Positions 54,878-63,637 of a stretch of 64,000 nucleotides of DNA are shown here, in pieces. The DNA is taken from assembly GCA_034416335.1 (NCBI GenBank), contig DAOULV010000018.1:167602-231601 (forward strand), given 5' to 3'. Each line of letters starts with the position of its first letter. The stretch's first letter is position 1. A model generated the notes under the pieces. It made no database searches, had not been told where the DNA came from, and saw only the letters and a program-made list of their open reading frames with translations. This DNA comes from MGML01 sp034416335 (GTDB taxonomy: Bacteria; Chloroflexota; Dehalococcoidia; Dehalococcoidales; UBA2162). Position numbers and translations under genes: made by a program.

Positions 54878-55018
54878 CTAGCCTTTACCGATCCTGAACA
54901 TCTTGGTGCCGCATACGGGACATACGCCCTGGGTTGCTGGTTTTCCGTTCTTCATCGTTATGGCTTTCGAATCTTTCATCTCTCTTTTTGCCCGGCATTT
55001 CACACAGTACGCTTCCAT
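54878..55018 (-). CDS. DUF5679 zinc-ribbon protein
   Basis: 46 residues. It begins MEAYCVKCRAKREMKDSKAI and ends with GVCPVCGTKMFRIGKG, giving two CxxC knuckles (Cys5/Cys8 and Cys33/Cys36) of a zinc ribbon. The ATG at 55018 has GGGAGGT 8 nt upstream. The fold and length match the DUF5679 family, which I know best from Chloroflexota; its role is unknown, possibly nucleic-acid or ribosome binding. It is between the activator remnant and a repeat. Confidence 0.85.
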   Translation of the reverse strand: MEAYCVKCRAKREMKDSKAITMKNGKPATQGVCPVCGTKMFRIGKG

Positions 55019-55129
55019 TGGAGTACCTCCCTTTTTTGCTGGTGAACGGAGAATAAACCATCAGACTATGGCTTGTCAATAGGTTTTTAATTGATTTTCA
55101 AGGCATCATTCGGCTCTGTTTATTATTTA

Positions 55130-55230
55130 CTCACCCCCTTAATCCCCCTCTCACGCAGTCCCCTGATTTACTAGAGATACTTCGTTTGCGTGAAAGGGGG
55201 AAATGTTACAAGAGGGAGCGGAAGCCCCCT
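55130..55230. repeat. Dispersed palindromic repeat, CCCCCTCTCACGCA copy
   Basis: CTCACGCAGTCCCCTGATTT with TTTGCGTGAAAGGGGG, closely similar to 10833-10915, followed by GAGGGAGCGGAAGCCCCCTC. It fills most of the gap from 55019 to 55356; no gene is seen. Confidence 0.7.
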
Positions 55231-55356
55231 CTTGTCTTAACTTCCCTCTTCATCCAGGAGAGACCAACAACAAATATCAATGGCTCTGGTTGAGAAGGAG
55301 ACAGGAGTGAGGTGAATGTCAGTTACTGAAAGAAAAATTACTATTTTCCAGATTTT

Positions 55357-56319
55357 TTACCTGTCTTTTACCCAGGTGATATCTTCACGGGCTTTCCCCC
55401 ATCCTACTTCAGCGCCGCGCTCCATTGGATTCGGACCGCCCTGTTGTTTTGCCATCTCTTCCCGGCGTTTCTTTTCCTGTTCCTCCATCTTCTTTATACC
55501 TTCCGGGGACGACAGGTTGATAACGCGCTCGAAATTATTCCTTAGCATCTGTTCGGGGTTATCGAACTGGAAGATGTAAAACTGATCGTTTTCGATGCCT
55601 TTTTTCAGTATCTTGGCAAGGTCTACCGGATCGATGCCGGTACTGTAGAAGGCGTCGTACTCGAACTGCATTGTTTCTTCCGTGACGTTGTATCCGGTTG
55701 CTTTCAGACGTTCCGGTCGGGTCAGCGTCGCCTCGTGAATATTAGAATTTATACCGACAGGACATAGACAGGAAACGCCGATACCATAAGGTTTCAGTCC
55801 CATATAGTAACTTTCCATCAGGTTGTTAACCGCTGCTTTTGCGCAGGCGTACGGGGCTGTGTTGGCAAATCCCATAAAACCTCCCCAGGAGGAAACCGTG
55901 GTGATATGGCCGCCCTTTCCCACCTGTATCATCCGCGGTACGAAAGTTATCATGCCGTTGAGAACGCCGCCGAGACAAACGCCCAGCACCCAGTCGAAGT
56001 CTTCGAAGGTGGACGCTTCGACCGGCCCGAAGGTATTAACACCGGCGGTGTTGAACAGGAGTTGCGGCGGCTCTCCGAAAACTTTTTCCACTTCGTCGGC
56101 GGCTTCCGCGTATGCCTTGCGGTCGGTGATGTCCAGTTGAATGGTATGGATCTCCGCGTTTTTGTCCTTGAAGTATGCCTTGGCTTCGTCGAGGTGGTCC
56201 TGCCGGATGTCGGCTATCACTATCTTACAGCCCGCTTCGGAAAATACCTTTGCCTGGCCGAGACCGGCGCCGGAAGCACCTCCGGTAATAAACGCGACTT
56301 TTCCTTTGAAATCTTTCAT
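55357..56319 (-). CDS. Short-chain dehydrogenase/reductase
   Basis: 320 residues from ATG 56319, with GAGGAGAAAGAGCTG upstream; the nine extra N-terminal codons of the longer frame are not supported. NAD(P) motif FITGGASGAGLG (near 10), NAG-like region FNTAGVNTFGP, catalytic Ser (VSSWGG) and Y-x3-K (YACAKAAVNN). The C-terminal ~50 residues (KKMEEQEKKRREEMAKQQGG) are a charged coiled-coil-like extension beyond the classic SDR length of about 250. Substrate unknown; a hydroxyacyl-CoA or alcohol is plausible next to a CoA ligase. Confidence 0.88.
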   Translation of the reverse strand: MKDFKGKVAFITGGASGAGLGQAKVFSEAGCKIVIADIRQDHLDEAKAYFKDKNAEIHTIQLDITDRKAYAEAADEVEKVFGEPPQLLFNTAGVNTFGPVEASTFEDFDWVLGVCLGGVLNGMITFVPRMIQVGKGGHITTVSSWGGFMGFANTAPYACAKAAVNNLMESYYMGLKPYGIGVSCLCPVGINSNIHEATLTRPERLKATGYNVTEETMQFEYDAFYSTGIDPVDLAKILKKGIENDQFYIFQFDNPEQMLRNNFERVINLSSPEGIKKMEEQEKKRREEMAKQQGGPNPMERGAEVGWGKAREDITWVKDR

Positions 56320-56402
56320 CAGCTCTTTCTCCTCACATATTTCCATAAGGATAATACAGGTGATGAGGATTCTTCAAATGCAACAATAGAAGATATTACA
56401 TT

Positions 56403-56574
56403 TGTCATTGCGAGGAGTCCGCTGCAGGCGGACGACGTGGCAATCTCTAGTATTGATATAGATTGCTTCGGTTCGCCTGTTGACGGCGAAACTCGCAATG
56501 ACGGTGGGGGACTAGCCTGTTAACCTACCTGCGAAAGGGCTGCGGCGGGTAAGCGGCGAAACTCGCAATGACAA
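56403..56574. repeat. CATTGCGAG-family repeats
   Basis: Starts GTCATTGCGAGGAGTCC, includes GTGGCAATCTCTAG, and has two CTCGCAATGAC ends at about 56492-56503 and 56563-56573, so it holds one full unit and a partial one. Confidence 0.75.
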
Positions 56575-56609
56575 CCAGACCAGCCAGGAGTAAACAGAAC
56601 CAAAAAAAT

Positions 56610-58178
56610 CTATAACCTGAAACTCTCTTTGTAGCCGGCGTGTTTTTCCCGGAGTTTCGGTTTTTCTATCTTGCCGGTGGGATTACGGGGGACTTTGTCG
56701 AAGATGATTTTGCGGGGGCGCTTGTAGCGGGGGAGATTTTCCGTACAGAACTCTATTATCTCTTCTTCGGTTATCGTTTCACCGGGCTGGGGGTCTATTA
56801 CGGCGGTGACTAATTCTCCCAGCCTTTCGTCGGGTATGCCGATGACGGCACAATCATATACTTTGGGAATCCGGAGGATGACGTTCTCGACCTCGACCGG
56901 GAAGATGTTCTCTCCTCCGGTGATGACGATGTCTTTTTTCCTGTCGACGAGGTAGATAAACCCGTCTTCATCGCATCTCGCCATATCGCCGGTGTGGAGC
57001 CATCCGTCGATAAGAGTCTCGGCTGTTTTTTCAGGATTCCTGTAATACTCTCTCATAACGCCGCCGCCCCTGACTATAAGCTCTCCTACCTCTCCATGCG
57101 CTATGTCATTGCCGTCCTCGTCGATTATCCTTGTCTGCCAGTTGTGACCGGCTTTGCCGATGGCGCCTACCTTATGTTCATTCTCCATCCCAAGGTGAAC
57201 GCAGCCCGGCCCGGTCGACTCGCTTAGTCCGTAGGTGGTGTCGTACTCCATATCCGGGAAATATTCTTTCCAGTGTTTAACGACGCTGGGAGGTATCGGT
57301 TGCGCTCCCATATGGAGCAGTCGCCAGCAGCTGAGGTCGTAGTCTTCTATCTTCAGTTCACCCCTGTCCAGTGCGCCGAGTACGTCCTGCGCCCAGGGAA
57401 CTAACAGAAAAACAACCGTTCCTCTTTCGCGGTGTACGGTCTCGAGAAGGTTTTTATTACTCATCTCCGGAAGCAGGGTGGCTTTACCTCCGACGATAAG
57501 ACTGCCGAACCAGTGTATCTTGGCGCCGGTGTGGTACAGCGGCGGTATAAGAACGAAATTATCCTCGTGTTTAAGCTGATGATGCACATTCTCCGCTTCC
57601 GCGGCGGAAGCAAGGTTACTGTGGGTGAGAAGAATCGGTTTCGGAGAACCGGTGGTCCCCGACGTAAAGTACAGTCCGCAGGGGTCGTAATCACTCATTG
57701 GTATTGCCGGAGGTTTGGAAGATGCGTTCTCCAGAAACGTATCCAGGCTTTCCATTCCTTCCGGGACATTTTCCCCGACACAGATGTATTTATTAATAGT
57801 GGTCAGGTTCGGGCGTACTGCTTCGACTCTCTCGATAAATTCCTGACCGAGGAACATTACCTTAGCTTCGGCGATATCGGCGCAGTATCCCAGGTCAGCG
57901 CCGGTAAAGCGGAAATTCAGCGGGACAGCCCAGGCACCCGTCCGGAGGATGCCGAAATAAATCTCCAGCCACTCGATTGAGTTCATCATCCAGAGGATAA
58001 CCTTATCGTCTTTTTTCACTCCTCCGGCGATAAGCGCGTTGGCTAGCCTGTTGGCCGATTCGTCGAACTCTTTCCAGGTTATCTCTTTGCGTATATTGCT
58101 GTCCGGTCTCAGTTCGATCAATGCCGTTTCATCCGGATATTTCGCGGCATTTCCGGTCAGCATGTCCGTAACTTTCAT
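56610..58178 (-). CDS. Acyl-CoA ligase (AMP-binding, class I adenylate-forming)
   Basis: 522 residues from the ATG at 58178; codons further upstream in this frame lie in a dispersed repeat. Phosphate loop YFTSGTTGSPKPILLTH (near 180), YGLSESTG (A5), and the hinge and lid regions DGWLHTGDMARCDEDGFIYLVDRKKDIVITGGENIFPVEVE with catalytic Lys near the end (NPTGKIEKPKLRE). It resembles fatty-acyl or aryl-CoA synthetases (FadD-type). The substrate cannot be read. It starts 168 nt from iorB on the same strand and is the last of that direction, so it may be in a unit with IorBA. Confidence 0.9.
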   Translation of the reverse strand: MKVTDMLTGNAAKYPDETALIELRPDSNIRKEITWKEFDESANRLANALIAGGVKKDDKVILWMMNSIEWLEIYFGILRTGAWAVPLNFRFTGADLGYCADIAEAKVMFLGQEFIERVEAVRPNLTTINKYICVGENVPEGMESLDTFLENASSKPPAIPMSDYDPCGLYFTSGTTGSPKPILLTHSNLASAAEAENVHHQLKHEDNFVLIPPLYHTGAKIHWFGSLIVGGKATLLPEMSNKNLLETVHRERGTVVFLLVPWAQDVLGALDRGELKIEDYDLSCWRLLHMGAQPIPPSVVKHWKEYFPDMEYDTTYGLSESTGPGCVHLGMENEHKVGAIGKAGHNWQTRIIDEDGNDIAHGEVGELIVRGGGVMREYYRNPEKTAETLIDGWLHTGDMARCDEDGFIYLVDRKKDIVITGGENIFPVEVENVILRIPKVYDCAVIGIPDERLGELVTAVIDPQPGETITEEEIIEFCTENLPRYKRPRKIIFDKVPRNPTGKIEKPKLREKHAGYKESFRL

Positions 58179-58229
58179 TACCCGTTTCCCTCTTTGTTTA
58201 GAGTCTGTCTTTCCTTCGAAACTGAGTGC

Positions 58230-58322
58230 TGTGTCATTCTGAGGGAGCTTGCGACCGAAGAATCCCCTTTGAATATTGGAGGAGATCCTTCGTCCTCCTT
58301 CGTCGTCCTCAGGATGACAGCC
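58230..58322. repeat. Dispersed GTCATTCTGAGGGAGC repeat between the ligase and IorB
   Basis: GTGTCATTCTGAGGGAGC and TCAGGATGACAGC form an inverted pair about 80 bp apart. It belongs to the same broad class of short palindromic elements as the TCATTCTGAATCC stretch near 48450. It pushes the apparent ligase N-terminus upstream in frame. Confidence 0.55.
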
Positions 58323-58345
58323 CATCAAGAGTGACAATTAAATAA

Positions 58346-58951
58346 TTACGCCAGCGCTTTCTGTACCTCTTCATAACCGAGGTCGAATGCCCTGATATTA
58401 ATCGGCGCTACTTTTTCATTGAAGCGTGCCGTTATTTCTTTCTTAACCGTCTCTATTTTAATCGGAAGCTGTCCCTGCCCGAACAGGGCTCCCAGCATAA
58501 CCACGTTTGCCGACTGCGTGCTTCCGGCTTCCCCGGCGATACGGGTGGCGTTAAGCTGTATTATCTTATCGGTGGCAAGGTGAAGTTTTTCCAGAACGGT
58601 ATCCAGTTCGGGGTAAACTGCCCCGAGTGCCGAGACGGTGAAAGGTACCACTTTTTCCATGTTTATTATCACCAGACTTTGTCCGGAGATATTGTTAATA
58701 TTTCTCAATGTTTCTGCCGGTTCCATACCCACCAGCACATCGGCTTTACCTGTCGGTGCCAGCGGTGCCAGGGCTTCTTCACCCAGCCTGATTGTACTGG
58801 AGACCGAACCTCCTCTGACAGCCATACCGAGCACTTCCGACCCCCTGACGTTCAGACCGTCGGCGACGGCAGCATTTCCCAGCAGTTCCGACATCAGGAT
58901 TACACCCTGTCCGCCAACTCCGGCAATTACGATGTTAAACTCATTAGTCAT
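58346..58951 (-). CDS. iorB: Indolepyruvate ferredoxin oxidoreductase beta subunit
   Basis: 201 residues. Begins TNEFNIVIAGVGGQGVILMSELLGNAAVADGLNVRGSEVLGMAVRGGSV, the standard IorB/gamma-domain motif with the glycine-rich CoA region. It pairs with IorA, whose stop is 6 nt upstream, to decarboxylate aryl pyruvates (indole-, phenyl- or hydroxyphenylpyruvate) to arylacetyl-CoA and reduced ferredoxin. It is the second gene of the iorAB operon. Confidence 0.92.
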   Translation of the reverse strand: MTNEFNIVIAGVGGQGVILMSELLGNAAVADGLNVRGSEVLGMAVRGGSVSSTIRLGEEALAPLAPTGKADVLVGMEPAETLRNINNISGQSLVIINMEKVVPFTVSALGAVYPELDTVLEKLHLATDKIIQLNATRIAGEAGSTQSANVVMLGALFGQGQLPIKIETVKKEITARFNEKVAPINIRAFDLGYEEVQKALA

Positions 58952-58957
58952 TCCTGC

Positions 58958-60856
58958 TTACTCCTGTGTTATTGCCTTGTACGGGCATATTCGGGCGCAG
59001 ATCCCGCATCCGTTGCACAGCGTAATGTCTACCACGGTCTTGGTACCTTCTTTTATCAGTGCTGGGCAGCCGAGCAGTTCGATGCAGGCATTACACCTGT
59101 CATTGCATTTTTCCGGATTTACGCTGTAAGGGACTATCTTCTCACCCCGGGCGCGTTTCTGCCTCTGCTCAATCATTGCGCACAGTCTTCTCGAAACAAC
59201 GACCGAAGGCCCCTCGAACCTGATAGCTCTTTCAAAAGTATCGGTAGCGTTTTTCAGGTCGAACGGGTCCACTACCTCGACGAACTTGACCCCGCAACCC
59301 CTGGCGACGTCCTCAATTTTTACGGTGGGAGCTTCTTCTCCGGTAGCCGTCTGACCTGTTCCGGGATGCGGCTGAAAGCCGGTCATCGCCGTAGCGGAGT
59401 TGTCCATAATAACCATTGTGATATTCGCCTTGTTATACACCGCGTTTACCATAGGGGCGATACCGCTGTGGAAAAAAGTAGAGTCTCCCATATGGGCTAC
59501 TATGGGAACATCGACGATATGCGCCAGCCCGCCGGCAATACCGAAACTGGCTCCCATGCAGATGGTCGTATCGACCGCTTCCTGGGGAGGATTGTAGGCC
59601 AGGTTGTAGCAGCCGATATCACCGGGGTATATCGGGAGAACGTCTTTGCCGTAGTCCCTGGCTACCTTCTTTGCCGCAATATTTATAGCATAATGGGATG
59701 CCCGGTGCGGACAGCCGGAACAGAGTGCCGGCGGTCGCCACGGCAGGAGAGAAGCCGTGTCCCGGCTCAACTCGTCTATCCTGTTGAAATCGACCGGTTG
59801 TTTTTCGCCGGTTATCTCCGCAACGGCTTCACTGATTTTCCTGGTCGAAAGCTCGCCGATGCTTGGCAGCATGTCCTTGCCGTGTATTTTTACCTTTATA
59901 TTATCTTCTCCGGCGATCGCTTTAACGTGAGTTTCGACAAACGGTTCCAGTTCTTCCGCTACCAGAATTTCGTCATGTGAATTAAGCATTTCCCTTACCA
60001 GTTTTTCCGGCAGGGGGTAGGGAGTGCCGATTTTCAGAACGGATACCTTGCCGGAAAGCCCCATCCAGTTAAGTACTTCCATCGTATAGCTGTAGGAAAG
60101 GCCGCAGGCGATTATGCCCAGCCTGGCGCCTTTAACTGTCTCCAGCCTGTTATAGGGCATGGTATCCGCGGCTTCCTTTATCTTTTCCAGTCTTTCCAGC
60201 ATTTTCGGCTTGTTTAACCTTGCTTCGGCTGGAGTATAATTCAGCCACTGCCGGTCTTTCTCGAAATTGCCTTTTCTTCGCTCTTTATTTATCTCACCGA
60301 GGGTGACATCACTTCGGCCGTGGTTAATCCTGGTAACGGTGCGGAGGATGAAAAGGTGTTTGAATTCTTCGGAAAGACGGAAAGCATCAGCCATCATATC
60401 CTTGGCTTCCTGTATGGATGAAGGTTCAAGTACCGGAATGTGCGCCTGTTCGGCGATATAGCGGTTGTCCTGCTCGTTCTGCGAACTCCACATCCAAGGG
60501 TCTTCGGCGGAAAGAAGCACAAATCCTCCTTTGGCGCCGATGTAGCTGGCGGTCATTATCGGATCGTGGGCAACATTGACACCCACGTGTTTCATACATG
60601 CCAGTGAACGCAGACCGCAGATAGAAGCAGCCAGGACGCCTTCGAAGGCAACCTTCTCATTTACCGACCACTCCACGTACATATCCATTTCTTTAGCCAG
60701 TTCCGCCAGAGTTTCGGTCACCTCGCTCGAGGGTGTACCGGGATAGGCGGCGGCGAACTGGACGCCGGCTTCTATCGCACCCCTGGCTATTGCCTCATTA
60801 CCGAGCATGAACATTTTCTTGCCGGGGGCATCGGAAGCAAAGGTTAAATCACTCAA
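58958..60856 (-). CDS. iorA: Indolepyruvate ferredoxin oxidoreductase alpha subunit
   Basis: 632 residues, full length. N-terminal TPP pyrimidine domain (NEAIARGAIEAGVQFAAAYPGTPSSEVTETLA), central domain, TPP motif GDIGCYNLAYNPPQEAVDTTICMGASFGIAGGLAH (near 420) with MGDSTFFHSG, and a C-terminal ferredoxin (CNDRCNACIELLGCPAL and CNGCGICARICPYKAI). It makes arylacetyl-CoA such as phenylacetyl-CoA from aromatic 2-oxoacids, feeding the phenylacetate steps suggested elsewhere in the window. It starts the operon; an intergenic region of 322 bp separates it from the MFS gene. Confidence 0.94.
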   Translation of the reverse strand: MSDLTFASDAPGKKMFMLGNEAIARGAIEAGVQFAAAYPGTPSSEVTETLAELAKEMDMYVEWSVNEKVAFEGVLAASICGLRSLACMKHVGVNVAHDPIMTASYIGAKGGFVLLSAEDPWMWSSQNEQDNRYIAEQAHIPVLEPSSIQEAKDMMADAFRLSEEFKHLFILRTVTRINHGRSDVTLGEINKERRKGNFEKDRQWLNYTPAEARLNKPKMLERLEKIKEAADTMPYNRLETVKGARLGIIACGLSYSYTMEVLNWMGLSGKVSVLKIGTPYPLPEKLVREMLNSHDEILVAEELEPFVETHVKAIAGEDNIKVKIHGKDMLPSIGELSTRKISEAVAEITGEKQPVDFNRIDELSRDTASLLPWRPPALCSGCPHRASHYAINIAAKKVARDYGKDVLPIYPGDIGCYNLAYNPPQEAVDTTICMGASFGIAGGLAHIVDVPIVAHMGDSTFFHSGIAPMVNAVYNKANITMVIMDNSATAMTGFQPHPGTGQTATGEEAPTVKIEDVARGCGVKFVEVVDPFDLKNATDTFERAIRFEGPSVVVSRRLCAMIEQRQKRARGEKIVPYSVNPEKCNDRCNACIELLGCPALIKEGTKTVVDITLCNGCGICARICPYKAITQE

Positions 60857-61178
60857 TGCTTACCTCCTTCAGTGTCGACGGTTTTCAAACCGGCTGATAG
60901 GCTGTGTTATTTCAATGAATACAAAAAATAGGCTGAAAGATACGTAAAAACGCTATCTCCCGCCAATCGTAGGATACCATCATTTCACGTGCTACGACAA
61001 GTTTACACGTTGTAATTGTGAGGATTCATATGAAATCTAAATAATACTTTTTCTAATATGTTAAAAGAAGTACGGAAATGAAATATAAACGCGTTTTATT
61101 TTGGTTACATTAAGCCTTGCTCAATGATTAAAGATTTGATAAAAAAGAAGAACTGATATCTCGGTAAGGAAAACAGCA
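60857..61178. other. Divergent intergenic region between iorA and the MFS gene
   Basis: AT-rich, no ORF. AAGGAGGTAAGC on the minus strand is the ribosome site for iorA. GACGGTTTTCAAACCGG (60878-60894) contains a small palindrome near the iorA start. I see no clear promoter for either gene. Confidence 0.4.
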
Positions 61179-62408
61179 TTGACATCACAGGAAAGAGCGG
61201 ACGGTAAAAAAATTTGGGGGCTGCACCCAAACGTATTTTTTATGGGAATAACCAGCCTGCTGACAGATATCAGCAGTGAGATGATCTTTACGCTGGTGCC
61301 GCTCTTTCTCACTAACGTGCTGGGAGCAGCCGGAGCTGTCGTCGGACTCGTCGGAGGACTGTCTGAAGGTGCCGATGCAATATTCAGAATATTCAGCGGC
61401 TGGTTGAGTGATAAACTCGGCAGGCGTAAGGGACTGGCCGCGCTGGGTTACAGTATATCAACCGTTGCCAAACCGTTTCTCTATCTGGCAAATTCCTGGG
61501 GGCTGGTCCTCGGTGTAAGGTTTACCGACAGGCTTGGCAAGGGTGTCCGTACATCTTCACGCGATGCCTTGATTGCAGACTCAGTGTCTGCCGATGAGAG
61601 AGGCAGGGCATTCGGATTGCACCGGGCGATGGATACTACCGGAGCTTTCCTTGGGCTGGTCATTGCCGCTTTTATCGTTTATCTCGTGGAAGGTAGCAAC
61701 GCGATAAAAATAAACCTGAGCTGTTTCCGGTGGCTGATAATAGGCGGCATTATCCCAGCGGTGCTGGGTGTCCTGGTGCTGTGCTTATTTGTCCGCGAAA
61801 AAAAGAAGACACCGGCGGATGATACTGCTTCAGCGAACAGGTCTTCTTTCGCCGCGATCAAGGATAGCTTCGACAAACGTTTCTGGGTATTCCTTTCAAT
61901 AATGTTTGTCTTCACACTGGGAAATTCCAGTGATTTCTTCGTCATCTTGAGGGCACAGAATATGGGGGCGCCGCTTTTACAGGTGGTCTTTATGCTTGTC
62001 CTGTTTAACGCAACCTATGCAGTTATTTCTTTGCCGATGGGGATGCTTTCCGACAAGCTTGGCAGGAGAAAAGTGATTATTCTGGGGTGGTTTATCTACG
62101 CTCTTGTTTACCTGGGATTTGCCATGGCATCGGCAATCTGGCACATCTACCTGCTTTTTACCCTCTATGGTGTCTATTACGGGATAGTCGAGGGAGTAGC
62201 GAAAGCTTTTGTGGCGGACCTGGCTCCGGCGGAAAAGAGGGGGACGGCTTACGGGCTGTACCAGGGCGTGGTCGGTCTAACACTGGTTGCGGCCAGCCTG
62301 ATCGCCGGACTGCTCTGGGACAACGTAAGTACGGCGTCCCCGTTCTATCTGGGTGCCGGATTGGCATTTCTTGCTATGCTGGGGATAACGACGTTGATCA
62401 AAGAATAG
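61179..62408 (+). CDS. MFS transporter
   Basis: 409 residues with 12 probable transmembrane segments. It begins GLHPNVFFMGITSLLTDISSEMIFTLVPLFLT and carries the conserved MFS loop GWLSDKLGRRKGLAALGY and, halfway, MLSDKLGRRKVIILGW; ends LGITTLIKE. Close to the drug/fosmidomycin-like or unassigned 'MFS_1' group; substrate unknown. The start is TTG with AAGGA at the right distance. A possible truncated gene starts after it on the other strand. Confidence 0.88.
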   Translation: MTSQERADGKKIWGLHPNVFFMGITSLLTDISSEMIFTLVPLFLTNVLGAAGAVVGLVGGLSEGADAIFRIFSGWLSDKLGRRKGLAALGYSISTVAKPFLYLANSWGLVLGVRFTDRLGKGVRTSSRDALIADSVSADERGRAFGLHRAMDTTGAFLGLVIAAFIVYLVEGSNAIKINLSCFRWLIIGGIIPAVLGVLVLCLFVREKKKTPADDTASANRSSFAAIKDSFDKRFWVFLSIMFVFTLGNSSDFFVILRAQNMGAPLLQVVFMLVLFNATYAVISLPMGMLSDKLGRRKVIILGWFIYALVYLGFAMASAIWHIYLLFTLYGVYYGIVEGVAKAFVADLAPAEKRGTAYGLYQGVVGLTLVAASLIAGLLWDNVSTASPFYLGAGLAFLAMLGITTLIKE

Positions 62409-62491
62409 ACATTGATGCTGAAGTGAAGGTCTTTCATTGCAAGCTGGTTTTCGAGATAGACAACCTGTTTTTTCAGTTCCTCCAGAGTCAT
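62345..62491 (-). pseudogene. Possible truncated SnoaL-like (NTF2-fold) gene start
   Basis: From the ATG at 62491 (with AGGAGAG before it) the frame reads MTLEELKKQVVYLENQLAMK, the common start of SnoaL-like proteins (MTLEELEKRV.. coiled start), then runs into antisense MFS sequence and stops after 48 residues. It looks like a 5' end joined to unrelated sequence. The reading is weak because only about 24 residues resemble anything. Confidence 0.3.
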
Positions 62492-62570
62492 TATTCTCTC
62501 CTGTCAGGTATTAGTTATAACAATTTTGATATGAATTTGGCTGGATTACCAATAAGTAATTTATTACATT

Positions 62571-62672
62571 TGCCATTGCGAGGGCGAAGTCCGTGGCAAT
62601 CTCTATAAAAGATAGGCTGTCATCCTGAGTCCCGTATGAACGTAGTGAATCGGGACTCAGGATCCCGTTCGA
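62571..62672. repeat. CATTGCGAG-family repeat before the IS element
   Basis: GCCATTGCGAGGGCGAAGTCC and CCTGAGTCCCGTATGAACG/GTGAATCGGGACTCAGGATC, a near-perfect palindrome of 18 bp arms. It precedes the IS left end by about 80 bp. Confidence 0.65.
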
Positions 62673-62780
62673 TACCGGTGGATATTCCCCGTTTCATACA
62701 TAATGATGTAACTTTTCCTTTTTAACCTCACCCCTGTTACGAATAATCCCCTCTGTAGTGGTCAAGTAAAAATGGACACA

Positions 62781-63593
62781 TCAAGAAGAGGTACGAGACA
62801 AAGCTTCAAATTCACAGGGACTCAGGTAATTAATAGACGAGTGTAATCGTTGGCTGTTGTAAAACATCTCTATGTAGTCCACGATATCAGCTTTCACTTC
62901 AAAGAAACTTCTATCCTGCCAGTTTGTCAGGCATTCTGTTTTCAGGGAGCAGAAGAATCTCTCTGCAACCGCGTTATCCAGGCAATCCCCTGACCTGGAC
63001 ATACTGCTTATCATACCGTTGTTTTCAAGTAGTGTCCGGTATTGGTAACTGGCATACTGGACGCCTCTATCCGAATGATGGATCAATCCTGTTCCCGGTC
63101 TCCTCCGTCCTATCGCCATCACCAGCGCTCGCTCTACCAGTTCTGTCTTCAGATTTCTTGATAACGACCAGCCGACTATTCTGCGTGAGTAGAGATCCAT
63201 CACGATAGCCAGGTACATCCATCCTCCTGTTATCTTGATGTACGTAATATCAGACACCCATACTTTGTTCGGTTCCGACGTGCTGAAACGTCTCTCGATG
63301 AGATTGGGTGATATCGGATAGATATGATTGCTCATCGTGGTTACTTTATACCTTCTCCGCTTCTTTACCTGTATTCCTCCAAGTCTCATCAGACGTCTCA
63401 CCCGGTATCTGCCGATTCCCAGCCCGTCACGACGTAATTGACACATGATCCGCCGGCTTCCATAGCTCTTTCTCGACTTCCGATGTATCTCTCTGATTCG
63501 ATGCAGCAGCTGTTCCTGCTGCATCAATTCTTCCGGTCTTTTCCTATAGGCATAATAACCACTGCAGCTTACCTCCAGCACCCGGCAGAGCAC
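62781..63593 (-). CDS. IS3 transposase OrfB (DDE integrase)
   Basis: 270 residues as drawn from GTG at 63593, but the frame is open upstream into OrfA (LCQGVRVKYRFVSRYRHEYP), so the natural product is probably the OrfAB fusion. Contains the HTH_21 part (ILHRIREIHRKSRKSYGSRRIMCQL), the rve core with DDE residues in WVSDITYIK (Asp), HHSDRGVQYAS (Asp) and DNAVAERFFCSLKTE (Glu), and the C-terminal INYLSPCEFE. Intact. Confidence 0.9.
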   Translation of the reverse strand: MLCRVLEVSCSGYYAYRKRPEELMQQEQLLHRIREIHRKSRKSYGSRRIMCQLRRDGLGIGRYRVRRLMRLGGIQVKKRRRYKVTTMSNHIYPISPNLIERRFSTSEPNKVWVSDITYIKITGGWMYLAIVMDLYSRRIVGWSLSRNLKTELVERALVMAIGRRRPGTGLIHHSDRGVQYASYQYRTLLENNGMISSMSRSGDCLDNAVAERFFCSLKTECLTNWQDRSFFEVKADIVDYIEMFYNSQRLHSSINYLSPCEFEALSRTSS

Positions 63594-63637
63594 CCGGACC
63601 GGATATTCATGACGATAACGACTGACAAACCGGTACT

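Noticed and set aside
58179..58337. N-terminal extension of the acyl-CoA ligase
   Set aside because: It lies in a dispersed repeat, and the ATG at 58178 gives a family-typical start.
58580..59980. Plus-strand ORF of 466 codons over iorB and iorA
   Set aside because: Antisense shadow spanning two clear genes; no recognisable motif.
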